NCBI RefSeq assembly: GCF_035916755.1
Contig: NZ_JAYWIX010000001.1
Coordinates: 62,001 to 126,000 of the forward strand
Length of the DNA: 64,000 bases
Direction: 5' to 3'
DNA from: Rothia sp035916755
GTDB lineage: Bacteria > Actinomycetota > Actinomycetes > Actinomycetales > Micrococcaceae
Shown here: one piece after another, positions 1 through 8,128 of the stretch
How positions within the stretch are numbered: the stretch's first letter is position 1
How the letters are laid out: the number at the start of each line of letters is the position of its first letter
Notes under the pieces: generated by a model
Told to the model about the DNA's origin: nothing
What the model saw: the letters and a program-made list of their open reading frames with translations, nothing else
Database searches by the model: none
Position numbers and translations under genes: made by a program

Positions 1-100
1 GCGGGTGCGAGTTAGCGAGCACGCAGGAGCGAACGGAATCCGCCGTCAGGCGGGGCGTGAATTGCCCTTGTCAGCGAAGCGAACCGGGCGAGAGGGTCGG

Positions 101-140
101 CAGCGAGCGTGAGCCTGCGAAACCGCTTATGAATAAGCTT
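101..140. repeat. Dispersed intergenic repeat, copy A
   Basis: About 40 bases that recur almost unchanged at 38488-38527: a block containing AGCGAGCGTGAGCCTGCG followed by CTTATGAATAAG. The last part is a short inverted repeat, GCTTAT-GA-ATAAGC at 125-138, directly after the acyl-CoA ligase stop codon. The sequence to its left (1-100) is also non-coding and rich in related GCGAGC/GCGAAGC strings. I see no gene in 1-139. A role in transcription termination or as a mobile repeat is inference. Confidence 0.55.
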
Positions 141-2185
141 TATTGAGCCTGCTCTTCGTTGTTCTGATCCTTAGCCCCGGGTAGGGGAGCGACCTGCTGA
201 ATCTTATCTGCCAGTTCGTGTAGCTTCTGCCCCTGGGTCTCGGTGAACTCGTGTAGTTTTTCAGCCTGAACAGCCTTGAACTGATCCCACTTTTCGGTCT
301 GCTCGGCACGCAGCTCCTGAACACGCTCAGCGGTGTGAGCGGCGGTCTCGGTCACGGTGGACTTGGTACGGTTGTACATATCTTCAACATAGGAGTTGAA
401 GTCAGCCAGCACCTGTTTGCGGCGCACCTTCATAGAGGGGGTCAGGTGTCCCTCGGCCTCGGTGAAGTCCTTATCGAGGATGCGGAACTCGCGGATAGAT
501 TCGGCCTTCGACACAAAGGCGTTGGCGTCGTCGATGAACTTCTGGATAGCCTCACGGACGCGGGGGTTGGTGGAGGCCTCCTTGAGGGAGAGGGTGCGGG
601 GCAGCCCGATGCGCTCGAGCTCATCGGGCAGGACGTCTGGGTCCAGGGTAATGAGTGCCGAGATGAAGGGCTTCTCGTCGCCCACCAGCATGGCCTGGGA
701 GACGAAGGGGGACTGGCGCAGGCGGTCTTCGGCGGGTACCGGCATGACGTTCTTACCGCCGGCGGTCACAATGATTTCCTTCTTGCGGCCGGTAATAAAG
801 ATTTTGCCGTCATCGTCGATACGGGCCAGGTCGCCGGTGCGGAACCAGCCGTCCTCGGTGAAGGCCGCAGCGTTCTCTTCGGGGTTGTTGAGGTAGCCAG
901 AGATCAGGCCGATGCCCTTGAACTCGAGTTCGCCGTCCTCAGCGATACGGGCAGAGCCACCGGGAATCAGGGTACCCACGTTGCCGATATCAAAGTTGCG
1001 GATGCGGCCAACGGCCAGGGGAGCGGTGGTCTCGGTCAGGCCGTAGCCCTCAACGACCTCGATGCCCACAGCGTGGTAGAAGTGGCCGTAGTGGGGGGCC
1101 AGGCGTCCGCCGCCGGATACCGCGAAGCGTACCTTGCCGCCCATGGCGTCGCGCAGCTTGGAGTAGACCAGTTTGTCATAGAACCTGTGCTGCAGGGTAA
1201 GGGCACGGGTCATCTTGCCCGCAATCTTGGCCTGGGACCACTTGATAGCCACGTCCACTGATCGCTGGAAGAGCTTGGCGTTGACCTTACCGCCCTTTTC
1301 CGCCTTCTTGATAGCTCCCTCGTAGACCTTTTCAAAGACGCGGGGCACAACCAGCAGCATGGTGGGCTGGAAGGACGCCAGGTCGGTGGAGAGGTTCTTG
1401 ATGTTGGGGGCATGGCCTACCGTCAGACCCGCGTCAAAGGCCAGCACCTGAATCAGGCGACCCAGCACGTGGGCCAGGGGGAGGAAGAGCAGGGTCGAGT
1501 TGGTCTCGTTGGCAATCTCAGGGATGGTGAGTTTGGTATTGGCAGAGAGGCGGACGAAGTTGCCGTGGGTAATCGGGCAGGCCTTGGGACGGCCAGTGGT
1601 GCCGGAGGTATAGACGATGGTGGCCACGGTATCGAGGTTGGCGAGGGAACGGCGTTCTTCGACATCCTCGTCAGAGATAGAAGACCCACCGGAGACCAGG
1701 GTGGGGAGAACCGAATCTTCGATGACCCAGACGTCCTTGAGAGCATCGAGGGAGAGCTCCTCATCGGTGAGCTCACGAGCCTGCCCAATGACGTCTGCCA
1801 GTTTGCTGTTCTCAACGAAGACAGCCTTGGCGCCGGAGTGCGACAGAGCCCAGGCAGCCTGGGCAGGAGATGAGGTCTCATAGACGGGTACAGATACAGC
1901 GCCCGCGTACCAGATAGCGAAGTCAATCAGGGTCCACTCGTAGCGGGTACGGCTCATAATGCCAACGACGTCGCCTGCCCCAATACCTGCTGCCACAAGG
2001 CCCTTAGCCAGATCAATGACCTGACGGCGGAAGTCCTTGGCGGTGACGGGAACCCAGTTGCCGGTTGATTTCTGCACCCGGTAGACCAGAGGATTGCGGC
2101 TGTCCTGAGCGCGGCGTTCCACCATGTCGGTGATGTTAACTGCCGGATCAACAGTAACAATCTGGGGGGAGTGAATTTCTTTCAC
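140..2185 (-). CDS. Long-chain acyl-CoA synthetase (FadD15-like AMP-forming ligase)
   Basis: A 681-residue adenylate-forming enzyme that activates fatty acids to acyl-CoA through an acyl-AMP intermediate. The P-loop-like AMP-binding motif YTSGTTGRPK lies around residues 190-200 and the GYGLTETTAP motif near 385. These are followed by the GDLARIDDDG and GRKKEIIV motifs of the C-terminal hinge and cap. Length and order match the actinobacterial FadD15 group. After the catalytic cap there is an extra C-terminal tail, about 80 residues, rich in Glu, Gln and Lys (repeated EKLHEF/QKLHEL-type units) that looks like a coiled coil. The gene faces away from plsC across a 292-base gap. In mycobacteria fadD15 sits in the same neighbourhood as a PlsC-type acyltransferase, aroG and pknL, so synteny supports the call. 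Confidence 0.9.
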   Translation of the reverse strand: MKEIHSPQIVTVDPAVNITDMVERRAQDSRNPLVYRVQKSTGNWVPVTAKDFRRQVIDLAKGLVAAGIGAGDVVGIMSRTRYEWTLIDFAIWYAGAVSVPVYETSSPAQAAWALSHSGAKAVFVENSKLADVIGQARELTDEELSLDALKDVWVIEDSVLPTLVSGGSSISDEDVEERRSLANLDTVATIVYTSGTTGRPKACPITHGNFVRLSANTKLTIPEIANETNSTLLFLPLAHVLGRLIQVLAFDAGLTVGHAPNIKNLSTDLASFQPTMLLVVPRVFEKVYEGAIKKAEKGGKVNAKLFQRSVDVAIKWSQAKIAGKMTRALTLQHRFYDKLVYSKLRDAMGGKVRFAVSGGGRLAPHYGHFYHAVGIEVVEGYGLTETTAPLAVGRIRNFDIGNVGTLIPGGSARIAEDGELEFKGIGLISGYLNNPEENAAAFTEDGWFRTGDLARIDDDGKIFITGRKKEIIVTAGGKNVMPVPAEDRLRQSPFVSQAMLVGDEKPFISALITLDPDVLPDELERIGLPRTLSLKEASTNPRVREAIQKFIDDANAFVSKAESIREFRILDKDFTEAEGHLTPSMKVRRKQVLADFNSYVEDMYNRTKSTVTETAAHTAERVQELRAEQTEKWDQFKAVQAEKLHEFTETQGQKLHELADKIQQVAPLPGAKDQNNEEQAQ

Positions 2186-2396
2186 GGTGTTACCTTGTCT
2201 CTAACGGGCCCCGGCTGCGGGGGAGGGCTAAGGTGCACTGGCGACGATGCCGGGCACGCGGTTCTTCCTGGCCATTTTACAGCCCGCCCCTGGCGATAAC
2301 CCTACTTTTGAGGGGTGTGACGCTCTGAGGGGAATAGCTTCACCTCGTTGGGGAGGGCTTTGTAACTCCTGTTTCTGAGCTGGTCGCCCTCGGGCA

Positions 2397-2402
2397 TACA
2401 AT
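2397..2402 (+). promoter_or_regulatory. Candidate -10 element for plsC
   Basis: TACAAT lies 75 bases upstream of the plsC start in the 292-base gap between two divergent genes. No convincing -35 hexamer is seen at 16-18 bases, so this is a weak call. The rest of 2186-2477 shows no other structure. Confidence 0.25.
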
Positions 2403-2477
2403 ATGTAGTGGAAAGCCGCTCGCTGACTGCTCTAGCCACGAGACCCCTAACATTGCTCTATCGCAAGGAGAGACACC

Positions 2478-3221
2478 ATGTATATGCAGCTACGCACCGT
2501 GCTCAAGCCCTTCTTGCAGCGGGCCTATCACCACGAGGTTGTGGGGGCTGAAAATATCCCGGCAGCAAGCGGCGCTATTTTGGCAAGTAACCACGTGTCT
2601 TTTATTGACTCTATTTTCTTGCCTCTTGCGGCTCCGCGTCAGGTATTTTTCTTGGCTAAGTCAGACTACTTCACTACTCCCGGTCTTAAGGGGCGCCTGA
2701 TGAAGTGGTTTTTCACCTCTGTGGGCCAGCTGCCCATTGACCGCTCCGGTGGTGCTAAGTCGGCTGAATCTCTGGCTGCTGCTGTCGCTGCCCTGCGCGA
2801 GGGCAAGCTCGTGGGCATCTACCCCGAAGGGACCCGTAGCCCCGATGCTCGCCTCTACCGCGCCAAAATTGGTGTGGCCCGCCTGGCCCTGGAGACCGGC
2901 GTCCCCATTATCCCCGTTGCCCAGTTCGGTAACGAGGATGTGCAGGTGCCCGGCTCCAACCGCCTGCGCCTGCGGAAGGACGGCAAACCGATCCGGGTGA
3001 AGACCGTCATCGGTGAACCCATCGACGTAACTCCCTATCTGGGGCGGGACGATGAATGGGCCGCCCAGCGGGAACTAGCAGACCTGGTTATTGAGCGGAT
3101 TAGCCAGATGACCGGCCGCCCCATCACCCCGGTCTATGCGGCCGACGTTAAGAAGCTCATGACGGCGGAAGGAATCAGCGCGGACGAGGCCACCAGCCGC
3201 CTGCTTGAAACCCGCTCCTAG
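2478..3221 (+). CDS. 1-acyl-sn-glycerol-3-phosphate acyltransferase (PlsC family)
   Basis: A 247-residue membrane-associated lysophosphatidate acyltransferase of phospholipid synthesis, transferring an acyl group to lysophosphatidic acid or a related lysolipid. The catalytic motif H-x4-D is present (NHVSFID, H39 and D44), and the acceptor-binding motif YPEGTRS lies at 115-121. The start ATG follows a good AAGGAGA ribosome-binding site. A short C-terminal tail carries a helical segment typical of actinobacterial members. The nearby acyl-CoA ligase is functionally consistent: one enzyme makes acyl-CoA and this one uses it. The exact acceptor cannot be read from sequence. Confidence 0.88.
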   Translation: MYMQLRTVLKPFLQRAYHHEVVGAENIPAASGAILASNHVSFIDSIFLPLAAPRQVFFLAKSDYFTTPGLKGRLMKWFFTSVGQLPIDRSGGAKSAESLAAAVAALREGKLVGIYPEGTRSPDARLYRAKIGVARLALETGVPIIPVAQFGNEDVQVPGSNRLRLRKDGKPIRVKTVIGEPIDVTPYLGRDDEWAAQRELADLVIERISQMTGRPITPVYAADVKKLMTAEGISADEATSRLLETRS

Positions 3222-3366
3222 CTCGTCCGCCCCTGTTCTCAGAGCTGTATGTCACATGGTGGACACAGCTTTGAACCCTCCATATCAAGCCCCAATACTT
3301 TTGAATAAGAGACAAGAGCCTAACCCTCAGCTAGGCTCTAGCGACCACATACAAAGGAGTCACCCC

Positions 3367-4728
3367 GTGACCAACCCCGGCGCCGTGCCTACCCCGAACG
3401 ACTTCCCCGAACTCGAAGAGTGGCGCTCCCTGCACATCGACCAGCACCCCCAGTGGGCTGAGCACCCGGACTTTACCGCCGTCATCAATGAACTGAACAG
3501 CGTTCCTCCGCTGGTTTTTGCCGGTGAGGTTGACCAGATGCGCGCCGACCTGGCTCGCGTTGCTGAAGGTGAAGCCTTCTTGCTGCAGGGCGGTGACTGC
3601 GCAGAAACTTTTGCTGGTGCTACTGCCGATAAGATTTCAGGCCGCGTGCGCACTCTGCTGCAGATGGCCGTTGTGCTGACCTACGGTGCCTCTATGCCCG
3701 TGGTTAAGATGGGCCGTATGGCAGGGCAGTTCTCTAAGCCCCGCTCATCGAACGACGAGACCCGCGACGGCGTCACCCTGCCTTCCTTCCGCGGTGAAAT
3801 GGTTAACGGCTTTGACTTCACCGAAGAATCCCGTGTGCACGACCCCAACCGTATGCTGCGCGGCTACCACACCAGCGCCAGCACCCTTAACCTGATTCGC
3901 GCCTTCACCAAGGGCGGTTTTGCCGACCTACGTTCGGTGCACTCCTGGAACAAGGGCTTCACCTCCAACCCCGCCCACGCCCGCTACGAGTCCATCGCCG
4001 GCGAAATCGACCGCGCTATCAAGTTCATGGAAGCCTGCGGCACCGACTTCGGCCCCCTGAAGACCACCGACGTCTACACCGGACACGAGGCCCTGCTACT
4101 GGACTTTGAGCGCGCTATGACCCGCGTCGACTCGCGCACCCATCTGCCCTACGACACCTCCGCCCACTTCCTCTGGATCGGTGAGCGTACTCGCGGCCTG
4201 GATGATGCCCACGTCAACTTCCTCTCCAAGGTCCGCAACCCCATCGGCGTTAAGCTCGGCCCCACCACCACTGCCGACGATGCCATGGCCCTGATTGACA
4301 AGCTGGACCCCAACCGCGAGCCCGGCCGCCTGACCTTCATCACCCGCATGGGCGCCGGCAAGATTCGCGAAAACCTGCCCGCTATCGTTGAGGGCGTGCA
4401 GAAGGAAGGCGCTAAGGTCGTATGGGTCACCGACCCCATGCACGGCAACACCATCTCTGTACCGTCCGGTTACAAGACCCGCCGCTTCGACGACGTCATG
4501 AACGAGGTTCAGGGCTTCTTCGAGGTGCACGAGGCTCTCGGTACTTTCCCCGGCGGTATCCACGTAGAGATGACCGGCGACGACGTTGCTGAATGCCTAG
4601 GCGGTTCTGATCCCATCGAAGAAGCAGCTTTCGCAGACCGTTACGAGACCCTCTGTGACCCGCGACTGAACCACCAGCAGTCCCTGGAAATCGCTTTCCA
4701 GGTCGCTGAGTACCTGGCCCGCCGCTAA
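3367..4728 (+). CDS. aroG: Class II 3-deoxy-7-phosphoheptulonate (DAHP) synthase
   Basis: First enzyme of the shikimate pathway: it condenses phosphoenolpyruvate and erythrose 4-phosphate to DAHP for aromatic amino acids. The start is taken as GTG 3367 because AAAGGAG (3353-3359) stands seven bases upstream. The open frame continues upstream to 3205, but that extension overlaps plsC and has no family character. The resulting 453 residues match the plant/actinobacterial class II enzyme, with the motifs LLQGGDCAETF, KMGRMAGQF and KPRSS near the N-terminal third and DPMHGN and GGIHVEMTG near the C-terminus. The gene is single-copy here, separated from plsC by about 145 bases and followed by a strong hairpin terminator. 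Confidence 0.95.
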   Translation: MTNPGAVPTPNDFPELEEWRSLHIDQHPQWAEHPDFTAVINELNSVPPLVFAGEVDQMRADLARVAEGEAFLLQGGDCAETFAGATADKISGRVRTLLQMAVVLTYGASMPVVKMGRMAGQFSKPRSSNDETRDGVTLPSFRGEMVNGFDFTEESRVHDPNRMLRGYHTSASTLNLIRAFTKGGFADLRSVHSWNKGFTSNPAHARYESIAGEIDRAIKFMEACGTDFGPLKTTDVYTGHEALLLDFERAMTRVDSRTHLPYDTSAHFLWIGERTRGLDDAHVNFLSKVRNPIGVKLGPTTTADDAMALIDKLDPNREPGRLTFITRMGAGKIRENLPAIVEGVQKEGAKVVWVTDPMHGNTISVPSGYKTRRFDDVMNEVQGFFEVHEALGTFPGGIHVEMTGDDVAECLGGSDPIEEAAFADRYETLCDPRLNHQQSLEIAFQVAEYLARR

Positions 4729-4754
4729 AGCCAAGGCCTTTAGGGCACAGAGCA

Positions 4755-4815
4755 AGCCGCCGTCCCCTGCCTCTTGAACACAGGTTTCAAGAGGCAGGGC
4801 CACGGCGGCTTTTTC
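4755..4815 (+). terminator. Rho-independent terminator after aroG
   Basis: A long stem pairs AGCCGCCGT (about 4755-4763) with ACGGCGGCT (4802-4810), and CCCTGCCTCTTGAA with TTCAAGAGGCAGGG inside it. A T-rich run follows at 4810-4817. It lies between aroG and the convergent kinase gene, so it may serve both. Confidence 0.85.
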
Positions 4816-4864
4816 TTTGTGTGGCTTCTACGCAGGCACTAGGGCCGGGCAGAAATGGGCGGGG

Positions 4865-6328
4865 CTAGAGAATCAGGCTGGCCAGCCACCAACCCACAAA
4901 ACCTGCGGTCACAAAGCCCAGCAGGACCAAGGCTACAAGCAGGGCCAGGGCGACGGTGGACAGGGGCGGACGCCAGCGCTCAGCAGGGGTACGCCGCTGC
5001 GCGTCGGTCCACTGGGCGGGGTCGGAGGGGCGCACCGAGGCTGCTTGCGGGGCGGACGCGGGTGCGGCGTCCGCGCGCTCGCTACGGTAGGCGGCAGCCC
5101 GCTGCCGGTTATAGCCGGCCGAGATAGGGGGCTGCTCGACCACCGCCGGGTCCTGGTCAGCTTCATGCTCAGAGAGCTGGGCATCGAGGACGGCCTGGGT
5201 TTCGGTCTTGGGCCCAACCCCCGGGAAGTCTGTGGGCGCGTAGACCTCAACGGGGGCGTCCGCGGCAGAGCGAACAGCCTGCTCATGCTCGCTGGGTGGG
5301 CCAGAAGAACCTGCATCGAGTAGGTCATCGGCGGCCCCAAAGGCGGTGATAGCGGTCTGTCCGTGGCGTACCCGCCCCGACTGTTCGGCGATGTCGGCGA
5401 CGTCCTCCCAGAGGGTGGTAGTGGGCTGGTCTGCCTGATCTAGACGGTAGCCCTTTTCCTGGTCGCTGGCGCGGGCCTCAATATCGCGCAGGGCCCGGTA
5501 GAGTTCGGTGGCGTCCTGGGGGCGGTCGCGGGGGTTGCGGCGGGTGCACCAGCTCACCACACCCGCGATATCGGACGAGATGCCCTCAGCCAGGTGGATC
5601 AGCGAGGGAATGTCGGTGTTCATGTTGTGGTAGAGCACCTGCTGGTCGTTATCGGCCCCGGCAAAAGGCATACGGCCGGTGAGCATGCGGTACATCATCA
5701 CGCCCAGGGCAAAAATATCGGCAGGAGGCCCGACGGGCGAGGCAACGTCGAGGATCTCGGGAGCCACAAAGGAGGGGGTGCCCATGAGCTGGCCGGTAGC
5801 GCTCTGGTCGGCCCTGCGCGTCAGGCCAAAGTCAGAGAGCTTAACGCCCTCTGTATCGGCCTCTAAGAGAATGTTGGCGGGCTTAATATCGCGGTGGATC
5901 AGGTAGTGGGCGTGCACCTCAGACAGGCCCTCAACCGCAGGGATCATGACATCGAGCATCTCGCCCACCGACAGAACCGGGCGTAGCTGCATGAGCTGGG
6001 CCAGGGTGCAGCCGTGTACGTATTCCAGAACTAGGAACATGACCTGTTGGCCGTGCACCAGCTCGGTGCCCTCGTCGATGACGCCCACCACGTTCTCATG
6101 CTGAATCTTCTTGAGCGCCGAGCCCTCCCTAAAAAACTTCTGTTGCTGGGCGGGGTCGGTAGAGAGATGGGGGAGTAGGACCTTGAGAGCCACCGGGTTA
6201 TCTGACCACAGGTCAACCGCATGGTACACCTCGGCCATGCCACCGCGCGCAATCAGGTGGCCCACCTCAAAATGGCCCTTGAATATCACCCCGGTCAGCC
6301 AGGGGGCAGCAGAGAAGTCATCAGTCAT
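4865..6328 (-). CDS. pknL: Transmembrane Ser/Thr protein kinase (PknL-like)
   Basis: A Hanks-type kinase that phosphorylates proteins on Ser or Thr at the membrane. The Gly-rich loop LIARGGMAEVY, ATP lysine K49 in VALK, catalytic HRDIKPAN (D147) and DFG (D166) are intact, followed by an activation loop ending in GTPSFVAPE. After residue about 275 comes an acidic Pro/Ala-rich linker. One membrane helix (about 455-480) lies at the extreme C-terminus with no extracellular sensor domain, as in PknL. The start chosen is ATG 6328, because TACAAT at 6336-6341 would place transcription initiation on that codon. ATG 6337 is the longer alternative. The divergent neighbour at 6436 resembles Rv2175c, the known PknL substrate in M. 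tuberculosis, which strongly supports the identity. Confidence 0.87.
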   Translation of the reverse strand: MTDDFSAAPWLTGVIFKGHFEVGHLIARGGMAEVYHAVDLWSDNPVALKVLLPHLSTDPAQQQKFFREGSALKKIQHENVVGVIDEGTELVHGQQVMFLVLEYVHGCTLAQLMQLRPVLSVGEMLDVMIPAVEGLSEVHAHYLIHRDIKPANILLEADTEGVKLSDFGLTRRADQSATGQLMGTPSFVAPEILDVASPVGPPADIFALGVMMYRMLTGRMPFAGADNDQQVLYHNMNTDIPSLIHLAEGISSDIAGVVSWCTRRNPRDRPQDATELYRALRDIEARASDQEKGYRLDQADQPTTTLWEDVADIAEQSGRVRHGQTAITAFGAADDLLDAGSSGPPSEHEQAVRSAADAPVEVYAPTDFPGVGPKTETQAVLDAQLSEHEADQDPAVVEQPPISAGYNRQRAAAYRSERADAAPASAPQAASVRPSDPAQWTDAQRRTPAERWRPPLSTVALALLVALVLLGFVTAGFVGWWLASLIL

Positions 6329-6335
6329 CCTCACC

Positions 6336-6341
6336 ATTGTA
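6336..6341 (-). promoter_or_regulatory. -10 element of pknL, probably a leaderless transcript
   Basis: Read leftward, TACAAT is followed by seven bases and then ATG 6328. This is the spacing expected for a transcript starting at the initiation codon. No Shine-Dalgarno sequence is placed usefully for either candidate ATG. The -35 region is not recognisable. Confidence 0.5.
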
Positions 6342-6423
6342 CGGGCGGCCCCTGGGAAGAGGCCGAAAACTCTCCTTGGGAGCTCTCGGGCGGGCTTGCC
6401 TACCGATTCCCCGGTTTCTGGGG

Positions 6424-6429
6424 CACAAT
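6424..6429 (+). promoter_or_regulatory. -10 element of the Rv2175c-like gene, probably leaderless
   Basis: CACAAT followed by six bases and then GTG 6436. It mirrors the arrangement on the opposite strand for pknL. There is no ribosome-binding site and no clear -35. The two -10 elements lie about 83 bases apart, back to back. Confidence 0.45.
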
Positions 6430-6435
6430 GGATAG

Positions 6436-6807
6436 GTGACTGATGAAAAAACTACACCCGAAGTAATTGCTCTGGTTGGCGACTGGCTGACCATCCCCGA
6501 TATCGCAGAAGCCCTTGACCTCAAGGTCACCCGCGTCCACAACCTGCTGGCTGACGGAACCCTGCTGGCCGTGCGCGACCCCGAAACCGGCGTCCGTAAG
6601 GTCCCAGCCCTCTTCATGCGCGAAGACCGTGTGCTTGAGCCCCTCAAGGGCACCCTGAGCGTGCTGGCTGATGCCGGCTTCACCGCAGAAGAAGCTATCG
6701 TCTGGCTCTACACCGCTGACGAGACCCTGCCGGGCCGCCCTATCGATGCCCTGATTGACGGTCGCAAGACCGAAATCCGCCGCCGTGCCTCGGCCCTGGC
6801 CTGGTAA
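6436..6807 (+). CDS. Rv2175c-like winged-helix DNA-binding protein (PknL substrate family)
   Basis: A 123-residue protein homologous in layout to M. tuberculosis Rv2175c, a DNA-binding protein phosphorylated by PknL on an N-terminal threonine. An N-terminal tail holds threonines (VTDEKTTPEV). A MerR/excisionase-like helix-turn-helix follows (LTIPDIAEALDLKVTRVHNLL, about residues 19-39) with a short wing, then a C-terminal helical domain. The start is GTG 6436 with no ribosome-binding site, and the -10 placement suggests a leaderless message. It is divergent from pknL and ends at a bidirectional terminator. Which tail threonine is phosphorylated here cannot be told from sequence. Confidence 0.85.
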   Translation: MTDEKTTPEVIALVGDWLTIPDIAEALDLKVTRVHNLLADGTLLAVRDPETGVRKVPALFMREDRVLEPLKGTLSVLADAGFTAEEAIVWLYTADETLPGRPIDALIDGRKTEIRRRASALAW

Positions 6808-6832
6808 GGCTTTTAAAGATTTAGATAGAGAA

Positions 6833-6870
6833 CAGCAGGCTCACACTCCGGTGTGAGCCTGCTGCGTTTT
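6833..6870. terminator. Bidirectional terminator between convergent genes
   Basis: A 14-bp perfect stem, CAGCAGGCTCACAC (6833-6846) with its complement at 6851-6864 and a four-base loop, followed by CGTTTT. It separates the HTH gene from the convergent prenyl synthase gene. Confidence 0.8.
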
Positions 6871-6890
6871 ATCAGCTCTACAGTGGCGCG

Positions 6891-8003
6891 CTAGAAGGAG
6901 CGGTGCAGGGCCTTGGCCGCGATGGCCTGCAGGGCCTGCTGTACGGACGCTTCGAGGTCGAGGGCTTCAAGGGCGGCTAGGGCTTCGTCCCCCTTGGCTT
7001 GAATCATCTCTTCGACAGCCTGGAGGGCGCCGGAGTCCCGCATGAGGCGCTGGAGCTCTTGGATGGTTTCTGCCTCCAGGGTGGGGGAGCCCAGGGATTC
7101 TTCGAGGAAGGCCCGTTGATTGGCATTACTCTTCATGGCGGTAAAGGCTGTGAGGACGGTGCGCTTGCCCTCTCGCAGGTCGTCCCCGGCAGGCTTGCCG
7201 GTGGTTTCGGGCTTGCCGAAGACCCCCAGCACGTCATCGCGCAGCTGAAAACCTTCGCCCAGGGGCAGGGCAAAGGCCCGGTAGCCGGTGACCAGTTCGG
7301 AGGTCTCCCCGTGCTTCAGACCAAGACCCAGGGCCCCGCCCAGGGCAATGGGATGTTCGCAGGAGTATTTAGCGGCCTTGTAGCGAATCACGTTCTTGGC
7401 CCGTTCAAGGGCAACTTCTGGCTTTTCTTCGGGAACGACTTCGCCCACAATATCGAGGTACTGGCCGGCCATGACCTCGGTGCGCATCAGATCAAAGATA
7501 AAGCGGGCCTCGCTGGCGGCGGTAAGCTCAGGAATAGACGAGAACACCATTTCTGACCACGACAGGCACAGGTCCCCGGCCAAGATAGCACTTGATACAC
7601 CGAAGGATGAGGAGCTGGTCTTATAGCCCAGCTCCCGGTGCATGGCCTCGAACCGGCGGTGCACGCTGGGGGCACCCCGTCGGGTATCGGAAGCGTCGAT
7701 GATGTCATCGTGGATCAGGGCTGCGGTCTGGAAGAGTTCAATCGCCACACCCGCCCGAACGATGGACTCGGTCACTCCCGTTCCACCGGCTCCGCGGTAG
7801 CCCCAGTAGGCTAGCAGCGCCCGAAGACGCTTACCGCCGGTGGAAAGGGCGCGGACGGACTCCAGCAGGGGCAGGGTCTCAACCGAGACGGTTGCCATAA
7901 GTTCCTGCTGGGTATCAAAAAAGCGGCCCATCTCGGCTTCGAGAGCCTCAAGGTAGGCTGCGGACTCGTCGGGGCCGGTAGCGGGGGCTGGCTGGGGGGT
8001 CAT
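6891..8003 (-). CDS. idsA: Polyprenyl (geranylgeranyl-type) diphosphate synthase
   Basis: A trans-isoprenyl diphosphate synthase that elongates allylic diphosphates with isopentenyl diphosphate, giving precursors for quinones, carotenoids or lipid carriers. The first aspartate-rich motif DDIID is at D99-D103 and the second, QLRDDVLG, is at D256-D257. Both chain-binding regions are intact. The start ATG 8003 is preferred because AAGGAC lies just upstream. The frame runs open to 8069, but the extra 22 residues have no family match. The protein is 370 residues, typical of IdsA/GrcC-like actinobacterial enzymes. Product chain length is not predictable by eye. Confidence 0.88.
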   Translation of the reverse strand: MTPQPAPATGPDESAAYLEALEAEMGRFFDTQQELMATVSVETLPLLESVRALSTGGKRLRALLAYWGYRGAGGTGVTESIVRAGVAIELFQTAALIHDDIIDASDTRRGAPSVHRRFEAMHRELGYKTSSSSFGVSSAILAGDLCLSWSEMVFSSIPELTAASEARFIFDLMRTEVMAGQYLDIVGEVVPEEKPEVALERAKNVIRYKAAKYSCEHPIALGGALGLGLKHGETSELVTGYRAFALPLGEGFQLRDDVLGVFGKPETTGKPAGDDLREGKRTVLTAFTAMKSNANQRAFLEESLGSPTLEAETIQELQRLMRDSGALQAVEEMIQAKGDEALAALEALDLEASVQQALQAIAAKALHRSF

Positions 8004-8085
8004 GACGTCCTTGGGTCTGGGGATAGCTCTGCACACCAGTCTAGTAGATAGGGGCCTGCACCTGGTCAAAACGTACCTGACTGGC

Positions 8086-8111
8086 TAGGATAGATTAGAA
8101 CATAGTTTCGA
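8086..8111 (+). promoter_or_regulatory. LexA/SOS box and -10 element upstream of dinB
   Basis: TAGAAC-ATAG-TTTCGA at 8096-8111 matches 10 of 12 fixed positions of the actinobacterial/Gram-positive LexA operator TCGAAC-N4-GTTCGA. It sits 17 bases before dinB and just after a -10-like TAGGAT (8086-8091), a position where a bound repressor would block initiation. The match is by eye. Confidence 0.55.
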
Positions 8112-8128
8112 TAGATGGGGGTGGGTTG

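Noticed and set aside
335..1261. Long open frame (308 residues) on the + strand opposite the acyl-CoA ligase
   Set aside because: Glycine-, valine- and histidine-rich translation typical of the reverse complement of a GC-rich gene; no ribosome-binding site or family motif.
3205..3366. N-terminal extension of DAHP synthase
   Set aside because: Overlaps plsC and no ribosome-binding site; GTG 3367 has an ideal one.
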